Source: Bacteroidota bacterium (GTDB taxonomy: Bacteria; Bacteroidota; Bacteroidia; Flavobacteriales; Flavobacteriaceae). From it: a DNA stretch of 43,187 nt. The notes below the pieces were generated by a model that was not told the origin of the DNA, made no database searches, and saw only the letters and a list, made by a program, of their open reading frames with translations. The stretch spans positions 1 through 43,187 of the forward strand of contig JAJYSY010000016.1 of NCBI GenBank assembly GCA_021793375.1, given 5' to 3'. Positions 24,084 to 32,211 of this stretch are shown here, piece by piece (position 1 is the stretch's first letter; the number at the start of each line of letters is the position of its first letter). The position numbers were made by a program, and so were the translations under genes.

Positions 24084-24905
24084 TTACTTTTCTTCTTTTT
24101 TTATTCCGTGAGCAGTCCAAACTTTCTTTTCTTGTCGAGTTTCTTTTCTGATATTTCTGTTTTTCTGAATGCTTTCTTTTTTGGCATATCCTCTGGAATG
24201 ATCTAAATGCAAACAAATTGCACTATATCTGATTTGTATAGGTTTGATGCCGAAGTTTACTAATCTTTCGCCAAATTCACGGTCTTGACCGCCATACTGC
24301 ATGCGTTCATCAAAACCGTTTATCGCTAAAACTGTTTCTTTCCAAGTGCTGGCGTTATGCCCATTCCAGCTGGGATTTGTCGGAGTGATATTATTCATAA
24401 AATTGGCAACAGAACTGTTTTTTGTCAGCTTTAAATTTTTGAAAAAATCTTTTTTCAATCCATTTTTTATCAACCAACTTTTATTAAATATTTTTTGGTC
24501 AAGAATATCATTTTTACTGATTTTATTGCTTAAATCCATAGGTAACCTAATCAAACCTCCGGATAAAAAATGATTGGGTTTTCTTCTGTTAAAATGAGTG
24601 GCTAAAAAATCTGATCTGGGAATACAATCTCCATCGGTGAAAACAAGATAATCTGTTTTACTGGCCATAATAGCTTTATTGAGGATATCACATTTTCTAA
24701 ATCCATCATCCTCATGCCAAATATGTTGAATAGGATAATCTACTTTAGGTTTTATATTTTCAATGATTTCTGCGGTTTTTTCATCTGAACCATCATCAGC
24801 AATAACTACTTCAAAATCTTTAAAAGTTTGTATGGAAAATCCCCATAAAACTTTTTCTAACCATAAAGGATGATTATAAGTAGTAAAAATGACAGAAATC
24901 TTCAT
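24084..24905 (-). CDS. Family 2 glycosyltransferase
   Basis: 273 aa GT-A fold enzyme. VIFTTYNHPLWLEKVLWGF opens the fold, VVIADDGSDEKT binds nucleotide sugar, FTDGDCIPR carries the DxD-type metal motif (about residue 90), and GQDREFGERL supplies the C-terminal acidic site of the galactosyltransferase-like branch. No membrane helix is seen. The next genes, a WaaP-like kinase and another GT2, suggest work on lipopolysaccharide core sugars. The acceptor is unknown. Confidence 0.85.
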   Translation of the reverse strand: MKISVIFTTYNHPLWLEKVLWGFSIQTFKDFEVVIADDGSDEKTAEIIENIKPKVDYPIQHIWHEDDGFRKCDILNKAIMASKTDYLVFTDGDCIPRSDFLATHFNRRKPNHFLSGGLIRLPMDLSNKISKNDILDQKIFNKSWLIKNGLKKDFFKNLKLTKNSSVANFMNNITPTNPSWNGHNASTWKETVLAINGFDERMQYGGQDREFGERLVNFGIKPIQIRYSAICLHLDHSRGYAKKESIQKNRNIRKETRQEKKVWTAHGIKKEEK

Positions 24906-24910
24906 ATATA

Positions 24911-24918
24911 CAAAAATA
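24911..24918 (-). promoter_or_regulatory. -7 promoter element of the first GT2 gene (near-leaderless)
   Basis: TATTTTTG on the minus strand ends only 5 bases before the ATG, so transcription would start at or very near the start codon. Confidence 0.4.
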
Positions 24919-25111
24919 GTTTTCAGACAAAACTAATATATTCTTATCAAATTCATTTTGAAAACCACAGGAAATTATAAAAAGCTGTAGAAATCAGCTT
25001 ATTTTATGTTTAATACTTAAGGTTCGAATCTTTATTAGAATTTAAAAAAAACACTTTAAAATAGAAGCATGAATAAAGGGTTTTAAAGTATTGTTGATTT
25101 AAAAAATAATG

Positions 25112-25119
25112 TATTTTTG
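25112..25119 (+). promoter_or_regulatory. -7 promoter element of the WaaP-like kinase gene (near-leaderless)
   Basis: TATTTTTG ends 5 bases before the ATG at 25125; a TTG about 18-21 bases upstream could be the -33 element. Confidence 0.45.
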
Positions 25120-25124
25120 CTGGC

Positions 25125-25886
25125 ATGAAAGCAGAATTTTCACCGGCATATCAAAAATATAAAAAGGAGCTTACAGCATTTGTAAATGATTTTTCTCATG
25201 CAGGAAAAAAGTATGGAAATCAAGATAGAAACACGCTTAAGCTGTTTAAATTAGGAGAAGAAACCATCAATATAAAATCTTTTAAAAAACCTAATTTAGT
25301 CAATAAAATAGCTTATCGTTATATCAGAAAAGGAAAAGCTCAACGTTCTTTTGAATATGCACATGTTTTATTGAAAAAAGGAATTAAAACTCCGCAACCC
25401 ATTGCTTATTTTGAAGATAAAGGTGTTGTTTTTGGCAAGAGTTTTTATGTCAGTAAACATTTGAATTATGATTTGACTTACAGAGAATTAATTCATGATT
25501 CTAAATTTCCTAATCGATATGAAATTTTAAAACAATTTACTCGATTTACTTTTCAACTTCATGAAAACGGAATAGAATTTTTAGATCATTCTCCTGGAAA
25601 CACGTTGATTATTGTCAATTCTCAAAGTGAATATGACTTTTATTTAGTAGATCTCAACAGGATGAAATTTCATGAAGAAATGAATTATGAGACGCGGATA
25701 AAAAACTTTTCAAGACTGACTCCCGATAAAAATATGGTGCATGCCATGAGTGCTGAATATGCAAGATTAATAGGAGAGGACAAAGAAAAAGTGTATCATG
25801 ATATGTGGAGAGAAACACAAAACTTTTTTGAAAAATTCCGCAGAAAAAAACAGTTGAAGAAAAGTATTAAATTCTGGAAAAAATAA
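25125..25886 (+). CDS. Lipopolysaccharide kinase, WaaP/InaA-like family
   Basis: 253 aa small protein-kinase-like fold. There is an N-lobe lysine region (INIKSFKKPNLVNKIAYRYIRKGKAQRSFEYAHVLLKKGIKTPQPIAYFE), a catalytic-loop equivalent in LDHSPGNTLI (about residue 160, where WaaP has HxDxxxxN) and a metal-site equivalent in YLVDLNRMKF (about 182). Such kinases phosphorylate heptose or Kdo of the lipopolysaccharide core. The gene lies between two GT2 genes; its stop codon directly abuts the stop of the second one with no spacer. Confidence 0.8.
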   Translation: MKAEFSPAYQKYKKELTAFVNDFSHAGKKYGNQDRNTLKLFKLGEETINIKSFKKPNLVNKIAYRYIRKGKAQRSFEYAHVLLKKGIKTPQPIAYFEDKGVVFGKSFYVSKHLNYDLTYRELIHDSKFPNRYEILKQFTRFTFQLHENGIEFLDHSPGNTLIIVNSQSEYDFYLVDLNRMKFHEEMNYETRIKNFSRLTPDKNMVHAMSAEYARLIGEDKEKVYHDMWRETQNFFEKFRRKKQLKKSIKFWKK

Positions 25887-26669
25887 TTATTTCTGATTAT
25901 TTCTTAACAACCAAAGCTTTGTATAACGCATAAAAACACTGTAAGCTTGGATATAACAAATAATAATTCCTACAACGCCATCTCGAAACCCACCTTGGAT
26001 GATGTAGTGTTTAAAAAACCTCCACATAGGTTTGATTAAAAAATGAAAACCGTTTAATTTTCCTGTAGTTTTATCATAATCTATGGCTTGGAGAGCAGCA
26101 TAATGATTCATCTTACACATATATTCATCAAAAGAAGTATAAGTGTTGTGATAAAGTTTATGTTCAAGTTTTAAAACTTTTCCGTTTGCTTCAATTTCTT
26201 CGTGCACACTTTTGGCGTTATACCTGCATTTTTCTTTTTGAAATAAACGAATTACTTTATCATTTTGCCAACCGGAATATTTAATGTGTTTGCCCATAAA
26301 ATGGTTTTTTCTTCCAATCCAATAAGCAACAGCTTCATTTTTAGTCGGGTTTTCTAAAACAGTCAAGATTTCATTTTTTAAATCTTCAGTAACTCTTTCG
26401 TCTGCATCAACCAAAAGAATCCAATCGTGTTTGGCTTGTGGAATAGCCCAGTTTTTTTGCTGAGAATAAGTGTCAAATTTTCTTTGAATAACCTTATCAG
26501 CAAGAGTTTTAGCTTTTTCAAAAGTGCCATCTGTACTAAAACTGTCCACTATTAAAATCTCATCCGCAAAATCTACAGATGCAATAACCTCTTCAATATT
26601 ATGAATTTCATTCTTCACAGGAATTAAAGCGGTTAATAATGCCTTTTTTGGATTAGACTTTGCGTTCAT
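25887..26669 (-). CDS. Family 2 glycosyltransferase, WaaE/KdtX-like
   Basis: 260 aa. TALIPVKNEIHNIEEVIASV, then ILIVDSFSTDGTFEKA and WILLVDADERVTEDL are the donor- and metal-binding motifs of the WaaE/KdtX branch of GT2. The NHFMGKHIKYSGWQNDKVIRLF block is typical of that branch. WaaE-type enzymes add glucose to inner-core heptose of lipopolysaccharide. With the adjacent kinase this fits a core-sugar locus. The substrate is inferred from family only. Confidence 0.85.
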   Translation of the reverse strand: MNAKSNPKKALLTALIPVKNEIHNIEEVIASVDFADEILIVDSFSTDGTFEKAKTLADKVIQRKFDTYSQQKNWAIPQAKHDWILLVDADERVTEDLKNEILTVLENPTKNEAVAYWIGRKNHFMGKHIKYSGWQNDKVIRLFQKEKCRYNAKSVHEEIEANGKVLKLEHKLYHNTYTSFDEYMCKMNHYAALQAIDYDKTTGKLNGFHFLIKPMWRFFKHYIIQGGFRDGVVGIIICYIQAYSVFMRYTKLWLLRNNQK

Positions 26670-26924
26670 TTAAATAATTTTCAATAAAGTGTGCTAAAAT
26701 AACAATTCATTGCAAATCTAAATCTATAAAATACAAGGAAAAAACAAATACTTGATTTTCTGTTGTTTTAGCGGTTGAATTTATAGCTTTTTTATATGAA
26801 TTATCTCTATATTTAAACCTGTTAAATCAGTGGTTATTGTAAAAGTTTTCATTTGATTTTTCAGGCTTTCACAAATTTTAAAAGAGTTTTAAAAAAAAGA
26901 ATTTTATAAAATGACTTACTATCT

Positions 26925-26932
26925 TATCTTTG
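26925..26932 (+). promoter_or_regulatory. -7 promoter element of bshC
   Basis: TATCTTTG fits TAnnTTTG, 22 bases before the ATG. The other 250 bases of the gap to the upstream gene hold no feature I can support. Confidence 0.55.
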
Positions 26933-26954
26933 GGAATTAGAAAATCAAAATTAT

Positions 26955-28547
26955 ATGGCCGACTGTATTTGTTATAAAGATATTTCTTATTACTCTGATT
27001 TAATTATTGATTATTTATCAGAAAAAAAATCACTACAATTTGCTTATCACAGATTTCCGAAAGTAGAAAATTTCAAACATCAACTTCAAGAAAAAGCAGA
27101 GAATTTCTCTAAAGAAAACAGAAATATCTTGGTTTCTTCTTTAGAAAATCAGTATAAAAATTTAACCGCTTCAGATTTAACCTTAAAGCATATTCAGTTG
27201 TTAAAAGATGAAAAAACTTTTACCATCACCACCGGTCATCAGCTGAATTTATTTACCGGACCGCTTTATTTTTTCTATAAAATTATTTCGGTAATCAATC
27301 TTACCAAAGAGTTGAAAACTGCTTATCCGGATTATAATTTTGTTCCGATGTATTGGTTGGCCACAGAAGATCACGATTTTGAAGAAATTAGTTTTTTTAA
27401 TTATAAAGAAAAGAAGTTTCAATGGGAAACCACCCAAAATGGGGGAGTAGGCAGATTTTCTACAAAAGGAATCAACAAGGTTTTTGAAGAATTTAAAGAA
27501 GCTTTAAACACCTCTACAAATGCAGAAAAATTAAAAGATTTATTTGAAAAAGCTTATTTACTTCATGAAGATCTTACTGCGGCCACAAGATTTATTGCTA
27601 ATGAGTTTTTTGCTGATCAAGGTTTGGTAATTATAGACGGAGATGATAAAAATTTAAAATCTATTTTTTCTAAATATGCCAAAAATGAGTTGTTAGATCA
27701 AAATATTCATCATTTTGTAGGAAAAACAGCAGAAAAATTAGCTAATTTGGGTTATAATATTCAGGTAAATCCAAGAGAAATAAATCTGTTTTACTTAGAA
27801 GAAAATTCTCGAAAAAGAATTATAAAAGAAGACGGAAAATATTTAATTCACGAAACGGATTTGATTTTTTCGGAAGCAGAAATTTTAAAAGAATTAAAAA
27901 ATCATCCGGAAAAATTTTCTCCCAATGCAATCATGCGTCCTTTATATCAAGAAGCGATTCTTCCGAATTTATGTTATATCGGCGGAGGAGGGGAGTTGGC
28001 TTATTGGTTGGAATTGAAAACTTATTTTGAAAAAGAAAAAGTTACTTTTCCTATACTTTTATTGCGAAATTCTGTTTTGCTGATTTCAGAAAAACAAGAA
28101 AATAAATTAGAAAAACTCAAACTTTCAAAAGAGGATTTATTTTTAAAACAGCATGAATTAGTAGAAAAACAAACCAAAAGAATTTCTGAGATTTCAATAG
28201 ATTTTTCTCCTCAAAAAGAACACCTCAAAAAGCAATTTGAGGATTTATATAAATTGGCAGAAAAAACAGATAAGTCTTTTTTGGGAGCTGTAGCTGCACA
28301 AGAGCAAAAACAAATCAACGGATTAAAACATTTAGAAAAAAGATTGTTAAAAGCACAGAAAAGAGTTTTAAAAGATGAATTGGAAAGAACTATAATTTTG
28401 CAAAACGAGCTTTTTCCTAAAGGAAATTTACAAGAAAGAGTGAAGAGTTTCAGTGAGTTTTATGAAGTTTATGGAGAGAATTTCTTGAAAGTTTTATTTG
28501 AAAACTTAAAACCTTTACAACTGAAATTTGACGTGGTAAAATTATAA
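26955..28547 (+). CDS. bshC: Bacillithiol biosynthesis cysteine-adding enzyme BshC
   Basis: 530 aa, the normal family length. Diagnostic stretches are TITTGHQLNLFTGPLYFFYKI (about residues 95-115), PMYWLATEDHDFEEI (about 135-149) and PLYQEAILPNLCYIGGGGELAYWLELK (about 333-360). A coiled-coil follows at about 385-480 (EKLKLSKEDLFLKQHELVEKQ). BshC attaches cysteine to GlcN-malate, the last step to bacillithiol. It is the last ordinary chromosomal gene before the cassette array, which begins about 95 bases after its stop. Confidence 0.93.
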   Translation: MADCICYKDISYYSDLIIDYLSEKKSLQFAYHRFPKVENFKHQLQEKAENFSKENRNILVSSLENQYKNLTASDLTLKHIQLLKDEKTFTITTGHQLNLFTGPLYFFYKIISVINLTKELKTAYPDYNFVPMYWLATEDHDFEEISFFNYKEKKFQWETTQNGGVGRFSTKGINKVFEEFKEALNTSTNAEKLKDLFEKAYLLHEDLTAATRFIANEFFADQGLVIIDGDDKNLKSIFSKYAKNELLDQNIHHFVGKTAEKLANLGYNIQVNPREINLFYLEENSRKRIIKEDGKYLIHETDLIFSEAEILKELKNHPEKFSPNAIMRPLYQEAILPNLCYIGGGGELAYWLELKTYFEKEKVTFPILLLRNSVLLISEKQENKLEKLKLSKEDLFLKQHELVEKQTKRISEISIDFSPQKEHLKKQFEDLYKLAEKTDKSFLGAVAAQEQKQINGLKHLEKRLLKAQKRVLKDELERTIILQNELFPKGNLQERVKSFSEFYEVYGENFLKVLFENLKPLQLKFDVVKL

Positions 28548-28641
28548 GTCTTTTAAAACAAGTATTTGGCTGTATTAAAAATGGAGTTTTTATAGGATGA
28601 TGATTGATTTGTCTGGAAATTTGTTTTTTTGCACAGTTCAT

Positions 28642-28651
28642 GTTGTCTGAC
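28642..28651 (-). repeat. Core-site remnant at the distal end of the array
   Basis: GTTGTCTGAC is an inverted copy, with one mismatch, of GTCAGATAAC at 29290-29299, so it closes the relBE cassette. Sequence to its left (toward bshC) lacks the usual attC arms, so the terminal attC seems truncated or lost. Confidence 0.55.
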
Positions 28652-28671
28652 GCTTCACGGATTGTTTTGGT

Positions 28672-28980
28672 TTATTTATTCCGTTTTATTTTTGTAGGAC
28701 TTTGTTTTGTATCAAATATATCAGTTATTCTAACTTGTCGTTTTTCTTTATTGATCGTATAGATAAGTTTATAATTCGATTCTACAATGTATCTATATTC
28801 GAGTTTTCTATTGGTAAGTGCAGGTTCACGTTGTCCAATTTCAGGACTATGTTTTAAGTTATCCGGTGCAATTATGATTCGATTTGCAATATTTAAACTT
28901 TTGGTTTTGGTATAGTAGAATTTATAGATTTCATCAATCTGTTTTTCGGCAAAACCCGACCAAATAATTTCGTATTTCAC
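28672..28980 (-). CDS. RelE/ParE-family toxin
   Basis: 102 aa, compact RelE/ParE fold. It starts KYEIIWSGFAEKQIDEIYKFY, has the basic EYRYIVESNYKLIYTINKEKRQVRITDIFDTKQSP strand-rich half, and ends in a lysine-rich tail. Relatives cleave ribosome-bound mRNA or poison gyrase; sequence alone does not decide between them. It starts with GTG in a GTGA overlap with the antitoxin stop, so translation is coupled. It is in the last cassette of the array; toxin-antitoxin pairs are common integron cargo. Confidence 0.82.
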   Translation of the reverse strand: MKYEIIWSGFAEKQIDEIYKFYYTKTKSLNIANRIIIAPDNLKHSPEIGQREPALTNRKLEYRYIVESNYKLIYTINKEKRQVRITDIFDTKQSPTKIKRNK

Positions 28981-29210
28981 AAGTCAAATTTTTTAAGCAT
29001 TTCTGAAGTAGTTTTATAATGCCCATTTTCAAAATCCTTTTCAGATTGGTCGATGCGATGGTTTAATTCTTCGATGGAAAATGGCTTCAATTCTCTTTTG
29101 TTATCTGCTTGTGCAATTTTCAATAGCTCTTCAAAACGCAAAAGCATATCTTCATCCTTAATACTCAAGAATTTTTGCACGAATTTTATTTTACGAGTTT
29201 GAATATCCAT
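28977..29210 (-). CDS. Antitoxin partner of the RelE/ParE-family toxin
   Basis: 77 aa. A helical N terminus (DIQTRKIKFVQKFLSIKDEDMLLRFEELLKIA) resembles small Bacteroidota antitoxins placed before RelE/ParE toxins. The C-terminal part (SIEELNHRIDQSEKDFENGHYKTTSEML) is the usual toxin-binding tail. I chose the ATG at 29210, because the upstream in-frame start at 29231 lies inside a good TAnnTTTG promoter element. The pair is translationally coupled. Confidence 0.78.
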   Translation of the reverse strand: MDIQTRKIKFVQKFLSIKDEDMLLRFEELLKIAQADNKRELKPFSIEELNHRIDQSEKDFENGHYKTTSEMLKKFDL

Positions 29211-29228
29211 TTTGGTTTGTTTTATTCT

Positions 29229-29236
29229 CAAAGATA
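29229..29236 (-). promoter_or_regulatory. -7 promoter element of the relBE-type cassette
   Basis: TATCTTTG on the minus strand fits TAnnTTTG, 18 bases before the antitoxin ATG. The cassette thus carries its own promoter. Confidence 0.55.
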
Positions 29237-29286
29237 ATCATTTTCAGATTTTTGAGTTCAGTTTTATCATTTTAAAATATTTTTTT

Positions 29287-29429
29287 GCTGTCAGATAACG
29301 TTTCTGCTGCTTGCCGAAGGCGGCATTTTCACCACCTAATTTTATTCGAAGCCGACACGTTAAATTTAACAAAAATATTTCAATCGAAAACGTTTACTGC
29401 CGCTTTTGGCAAACAGCGTGTTAACAGCA
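29287..29429 (-). repeat. attC-like site 1 (short class)
   Basis: About 143 bp. The left end GTCAGATAAC belongs to the relBE cassette. The right end GTTAACAGCA is an inverted copy of the end at 32371-32380, across the thiamine-type operon. The inner arms (CTTGCCGAAGGCGGCA and TGCCGCTTTTGGCAA) pair with small mismatches. Confidence 0.7.
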
Positions 29430-29447
29430 TACCTATATTTCTTCTTT

Positions 29448-29735
29448 TTATTCTAATTTTTTAATTTTACCGTTAGATATTTGATATCTTTCATCATATT
29501 TATCACTTAGTAGCGTTATCCAATTTTCTATCAAAGATTGTTCAAGATGATAGTCTCTGTATTCATCTGGACTCAATATTGGAATACCCGATACGATTGG
29601 ATAAACGCGACTGCATTCACTACAAATTAATAATCCTTCTAAAATATTATTTTGTTCGTCACCCGTTATGGGTTTTAGTGTCAAATCCGATTTATCAAAA
29701 GGGCAACACAGTTTTTGGATAGTATCTATTTTCAT
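29448..29735 (-). CDS. Trm112-like zinc-binding protein
   Basis: 95 aa. Cys10/Cys11 in LCCPFDKSDL and Cys38/Cys41 in LICSECSRVYPIVSGIPILSPDEY match the Trm112p-like (UPF0434) family. The tail is about 30 residues longer than the usual 60-aa bacterial form. Eukaryotic and archaeal Trm112 stabilises and activates class I methyltransferases. Here a class I methyltransferase heads the same operon, so an activator role is a reasonable inference. Its ATG overlaps the preceding stop as ATGA. It is the last gene of the TPP-riboswitch operon. Confidence 0.75.
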   Translation of the reverse strand: MKIDTIQKLCCPFDKSDLTLKPITGDEQNNILEGLLICSECSRVYPIVSGIPILSPDEYRDYHLEQSLIENWITLLSDKYDERYQISNGKIKKLE

Positions 29736-30376
29736 TTTATTTGTTTAATTTCGTATTTATATTCATCGATGGTCTTATTAGGATTTTCTGAATCCATTAC
29801 TCCCGAAATGACGGCGACTCCATCGAAATCAATATCACTTAAAGCTTTAATGTTGTTTGGATATATACCTCCGGCCAAGAATAGATAATTATTAAAAATG
29901 GTTCTTGCTTTTTGCACTATTTTGTGATCTACAATTTCACATTCTTCTGCACTTTTTGAAGGAAATATAGAGCAAAATGAGATATAATCTACTTTGTTTT
30001 CAGCTGCCCATTCCACCGAATTTAGGTTGTTTCCACAGGTAAGACCAATAATGAACTCTCTTTGAACTTGATTTCTTATGAAATCAATAGCGTCAGGGAT
30101 AACGTCAAAATGTACTCCATCTAGTTCAATCTGGTTCAAATATTCCCATCGATTATTAATTAACAAAGGAATATTTTTGGAATGGCAAATCGCGTAAATT
30201 TTACGAATTAAAGCTATTACATCTTGCCCCTTCTCAAAGTTATCCCAGATTTGTATAGCAGCTATTTCTTTTGTTGAGATAACTTTCAGCTTCTCTAATA
30301 TTTTAGATTCTTCCATACTAGGGTTAATCACCAAGTATATTTTCCTGTTTTTAAAAATTCTTTTCTTCTTTTTCAT
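29732..30376 (-). CDS. ThiE/TenI-like TIM-barrel protein, divergent
   Basis: 214 aa. The thiamine-phosphate synthase fold is recognisable: IYLVINP opening, INNRWEYL (where ThiE has INDR), DGVHFD (86-91), IIGLTCG, VDYISFCSIFPS (where ThiE has DYIGxGPIFxT) and LAGGIYPNNI (where ThiE has IGGI). The pyrophosphate-binding QxRxK motif is replaced by QIWDN (42-46), and the T-x-TK of the GPIFPT loop is absent (SKSAEE). Classical condensation of HMP-PP with thiazole phosphate is therefore doubtful. I chose the ATG at 30376, which forms an ATGA overlap with the upstream stop. The TPP riboswitch ahead of the operon supports a thiamine-linked role. Confidence 0.7.
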   Translation of the reverse strand: MKKKKRIFKNRKIYLVINPSMEESKILEKLKVISTKEIAAIQIWDNFEKGQDVIALIRKIYAICHSKNIPLLINNRWEYLNQIELDGVHFDVIPDAIDFIRNQVQREFIIGLTCGNNLNSVEWAAENKVDYISFCSIFPSKSAEECEIVDHKIVQKARTIFNNYLFLAGGIYPNNIKALSDIDFDGVAVISGVMDSENPNKTIDEYKYEIKQIK

Positions 30377-31425
30377 TTCCAACCTAATTTTAGTGCTTTA
30401 TAAAATGCCTCCCAGTACGGGTCTCTTTTAGAGTAAACGATGTCGGAAATTAGACCTTCTCTTCGAAGTTTTATACCCTGTTCTTTTTTTGTTATTTGTC
30501 CGACTTTCGTACAGGGAATATCAAGTTTTTGTAGTTGGTTGATTGTTCTTTTTACACCTTCTTCCTTACAGGTTATAATTAAAGAACCTGCTCCAAGAGT
30601 GTATCTTGAGTTTAATGAAAACGTATTTAATACTGAGGACTGAACTTCATCAACTGGGAGTTTTTCGTCATAAACCAAAGCTCCGTTATCGGAAGCTGTT
30701 ACCATTTCATAGATGGCACCTAAGACTCCACCTTCAGTAACGTCGTGCATAGCCGTTATATATCTCCTGTTTTCATTGTCAACAGCGGTTAACGCATCTT
30801 TTAATATAGAAATATCGTAAAATGAATTGCAGGCTTTTCGATAGTTTTCTATTCCAGCTTTATTTTTTACCGTTTCAGGGAAGCTTAATGTCAAAATAGC
30901 AGAAGAGGAAATACCACAAGACTTGGTGACAAGAATGTGGTCTCCCGGTTCAGCCATTGCTGAAGTTAATATTTGATCTTGCGGTGCAATGGTCAAAAAG
31001 GTTGCTCCTCCAACGATGGTCGAATTTTGTCCTTCAACAAAACCTGTGTGGCCTCCTGTTATCGCTAAGCCAATATCCGAACAAAATTGGTGTATATGTT
31101 CCCAATAAACTTGAAAATCTTGCTGTGAAAAATTTGATGGAAGGTTTAAGACAAATTGCCCATACATTGGAGGAAACCCTGTTGTAGCAATATCATTGGC
31201 AGTAAGTTGAACAGAAAGCCAGGCAGATTCTTTTAGACCCAGCTGAGGAATAAGACTTAAAGGATCGCTGGCTAAAGCAAGCGCTTGATTGTTGGGCATA
31301 TTAATGACGGCAACATCAACGCCAAATTTTGGACCATTTTGAATTTCGTCTTTTCCTTTGCCACATTTTTTTTTAATAAAATTTTTGAAAAAATCTTTTT
31401 CTATTTTTCCAGTATTCTTTTCCAT
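30373..31425 (-). CDS. AIR synthase/HypE/ThiL-superfamily ATP-dependent enzyme
   Basis: About 350 aa from the ATG at 31425 (one base after the upstream stop; in-frame starts at 31434 and 31458 would overlap it). Superfamily landmarks are GVDVAVI near the N terminus (GDDAAVI in relatives), ASDPLSLIP, TANDIATTGFPPMYG, ITGGHTGFVEG (where ThiL has GGDT), AEPGDHILVTKSCG, and MHDVTEGGVLGAIYEM in the C-terminal domain. The order resembles HypE-like AIR-synthase-related proteins, some archaeal, more than true ThiL. Members phosphorylate or activate a carboxamide, thiamine phosphate or selenide. Placement under a TPP riboswitch suggests a thiamine-related substrate, which is inference. Confidence 0.75.
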   Translation of the reverse strand: MEKNTGKIEKDFFKNFIKKKCGKGKDEIQNGPKFGVDVAVINMPNNQALALASDPLSLIPQLGLKESAWLSVQLTANDIATTGFPPMYGQFVLNLPSNFSQQDFQVYWEHIHQFCSDIGLAITGGHTGFVEGQNSTIVGGATFLTIAPQDQILTSAMAEPGDHILVTKSCGISSSAILTLSFPETVKNKAGIENYRKACNSFYDISILKDALTAVDNENRRYITAMHDVTEGGVLGAIYEMVTASDNGALVYDEKLPVDEVQSSVLNTFSLNSRYTLGAGSLIITCKEEGVKRTINQLQKLDIPCTKVGQITKKEQGIKLRREGLISDIVYSKRDPYWEAFYKALKLGWK

Positions 31426-31426
31426 T

Positions 31427-32146
31427 TTAAACATCTTTAAATTGAATATAGAGCCCAAAAAAGTCTCCTATGGGCAAATTCCACTCTTGTACCGGGAACC
31501 ATTTAGGCAATCCGGTGGTTTTCCATCTTATGGAGTAATCCCTACCCGCCAATGCTTGGTTAATTATTTTAATTAGCTTCTTGGGAGTATAAAAAGTAGC
31601 CGTATTATAAAATTGATTTCTCCCAAAAAATTGCTGAGTTCTACGTCGAATCACTTTTGGAGTATTCCTATTCATCATTCCCATAATAATTCCATATCTC
31701 CCCACTCTTGCAGCTTCACGAAGTACTTTGACCGGGTCTTTATAATATTCAAAAGTGGTAATGAAAGCCAGTGCGTCAAAAGTGTGGTTTTTAAATGGAA
31801 GATAATGGGAGTCCGCCATTACCAAATCGCCATCAAACCTATAAAGTGCCTGAGATAACATAAAAGGTGATATGTCTCCACCTGTGGCTTCAATGTCGAT
31901 ATCTTTCCACCATCTTGTAAAACGAGTTGTTCCACAACCAAATTCGAGTAAGGTGTCTACTCTTTGGTCTTTTTTTATGAGGTTTTCCAATATCTTTTTC
32001 TGCCAAACCTCAGCTCGTTTGTATGGTCCTTCATAATATTCCTCGTAAGTGTCTGTATATTCTCTGTTGAAAAACCACTCTTTACGACCTTTCCAAGTTT
32101 CAACATCAGATGGAACTAATTGACTGTTTATTTTTTTAACCTCCAT
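31427..32146 (-). CDS. Class I SAM-dependent methyltransferase
   Basis: 239 aa. Motif I LLEFGCGTTRFTRW (66-79), an acidic second-strand end in GGDISPFML, motif II-like ADSHYLPFKNHTFDALAFITTFEYYKDP and YGIIMGMMNR define a class I methyltransferase of the ubiE/small-molecule type. It is the first gene behind the TPP riboswitch, 65 bases downstream, and is followed directly by the AIR-synthase-like gene. The target could be a thiamine precursor or another metabolite; nothing in the sequence decides. A Trm112-like protein in the same operon may be its partner. Confidence 0.82.
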   Translation of the reverse strand: MEVKKINSQLVPSDVETWKGRKEWFFNREYTDTYEEYYEGPYKRAEVWQKKILENLIKKDQRVDTLLEFGCGTTRFTRWWKDIDIEATGGDISPFMLSQALYRFDGDLVMADSHYLPFKNHTFDALAFITTFEYYKDPVKVLREAARVGRYGIIMGMMNRNTPKVIRRRTQQFFGRNQFYNTATFYTPKKLIKIINQALAGRDYSIRWKTTGLPKWFPVQEWNLPIGDFFGLYIQFKDV

Positions 32147-32211
32147 TTCTTCTTTTTACTTATGTTAAAAAGCTGATAGGATAATACAACGAAATGGATT
32201 ATAGAAGAAGT

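Noticed and set aside
25010..25045. tRNA or tRNA remnant around GGTTCGAATC
   Set aside because: A T-arm-like stem with TTCGAAT loop is present, but no matching D-arm, anticodon arm or acceptor stem could be paired around it.
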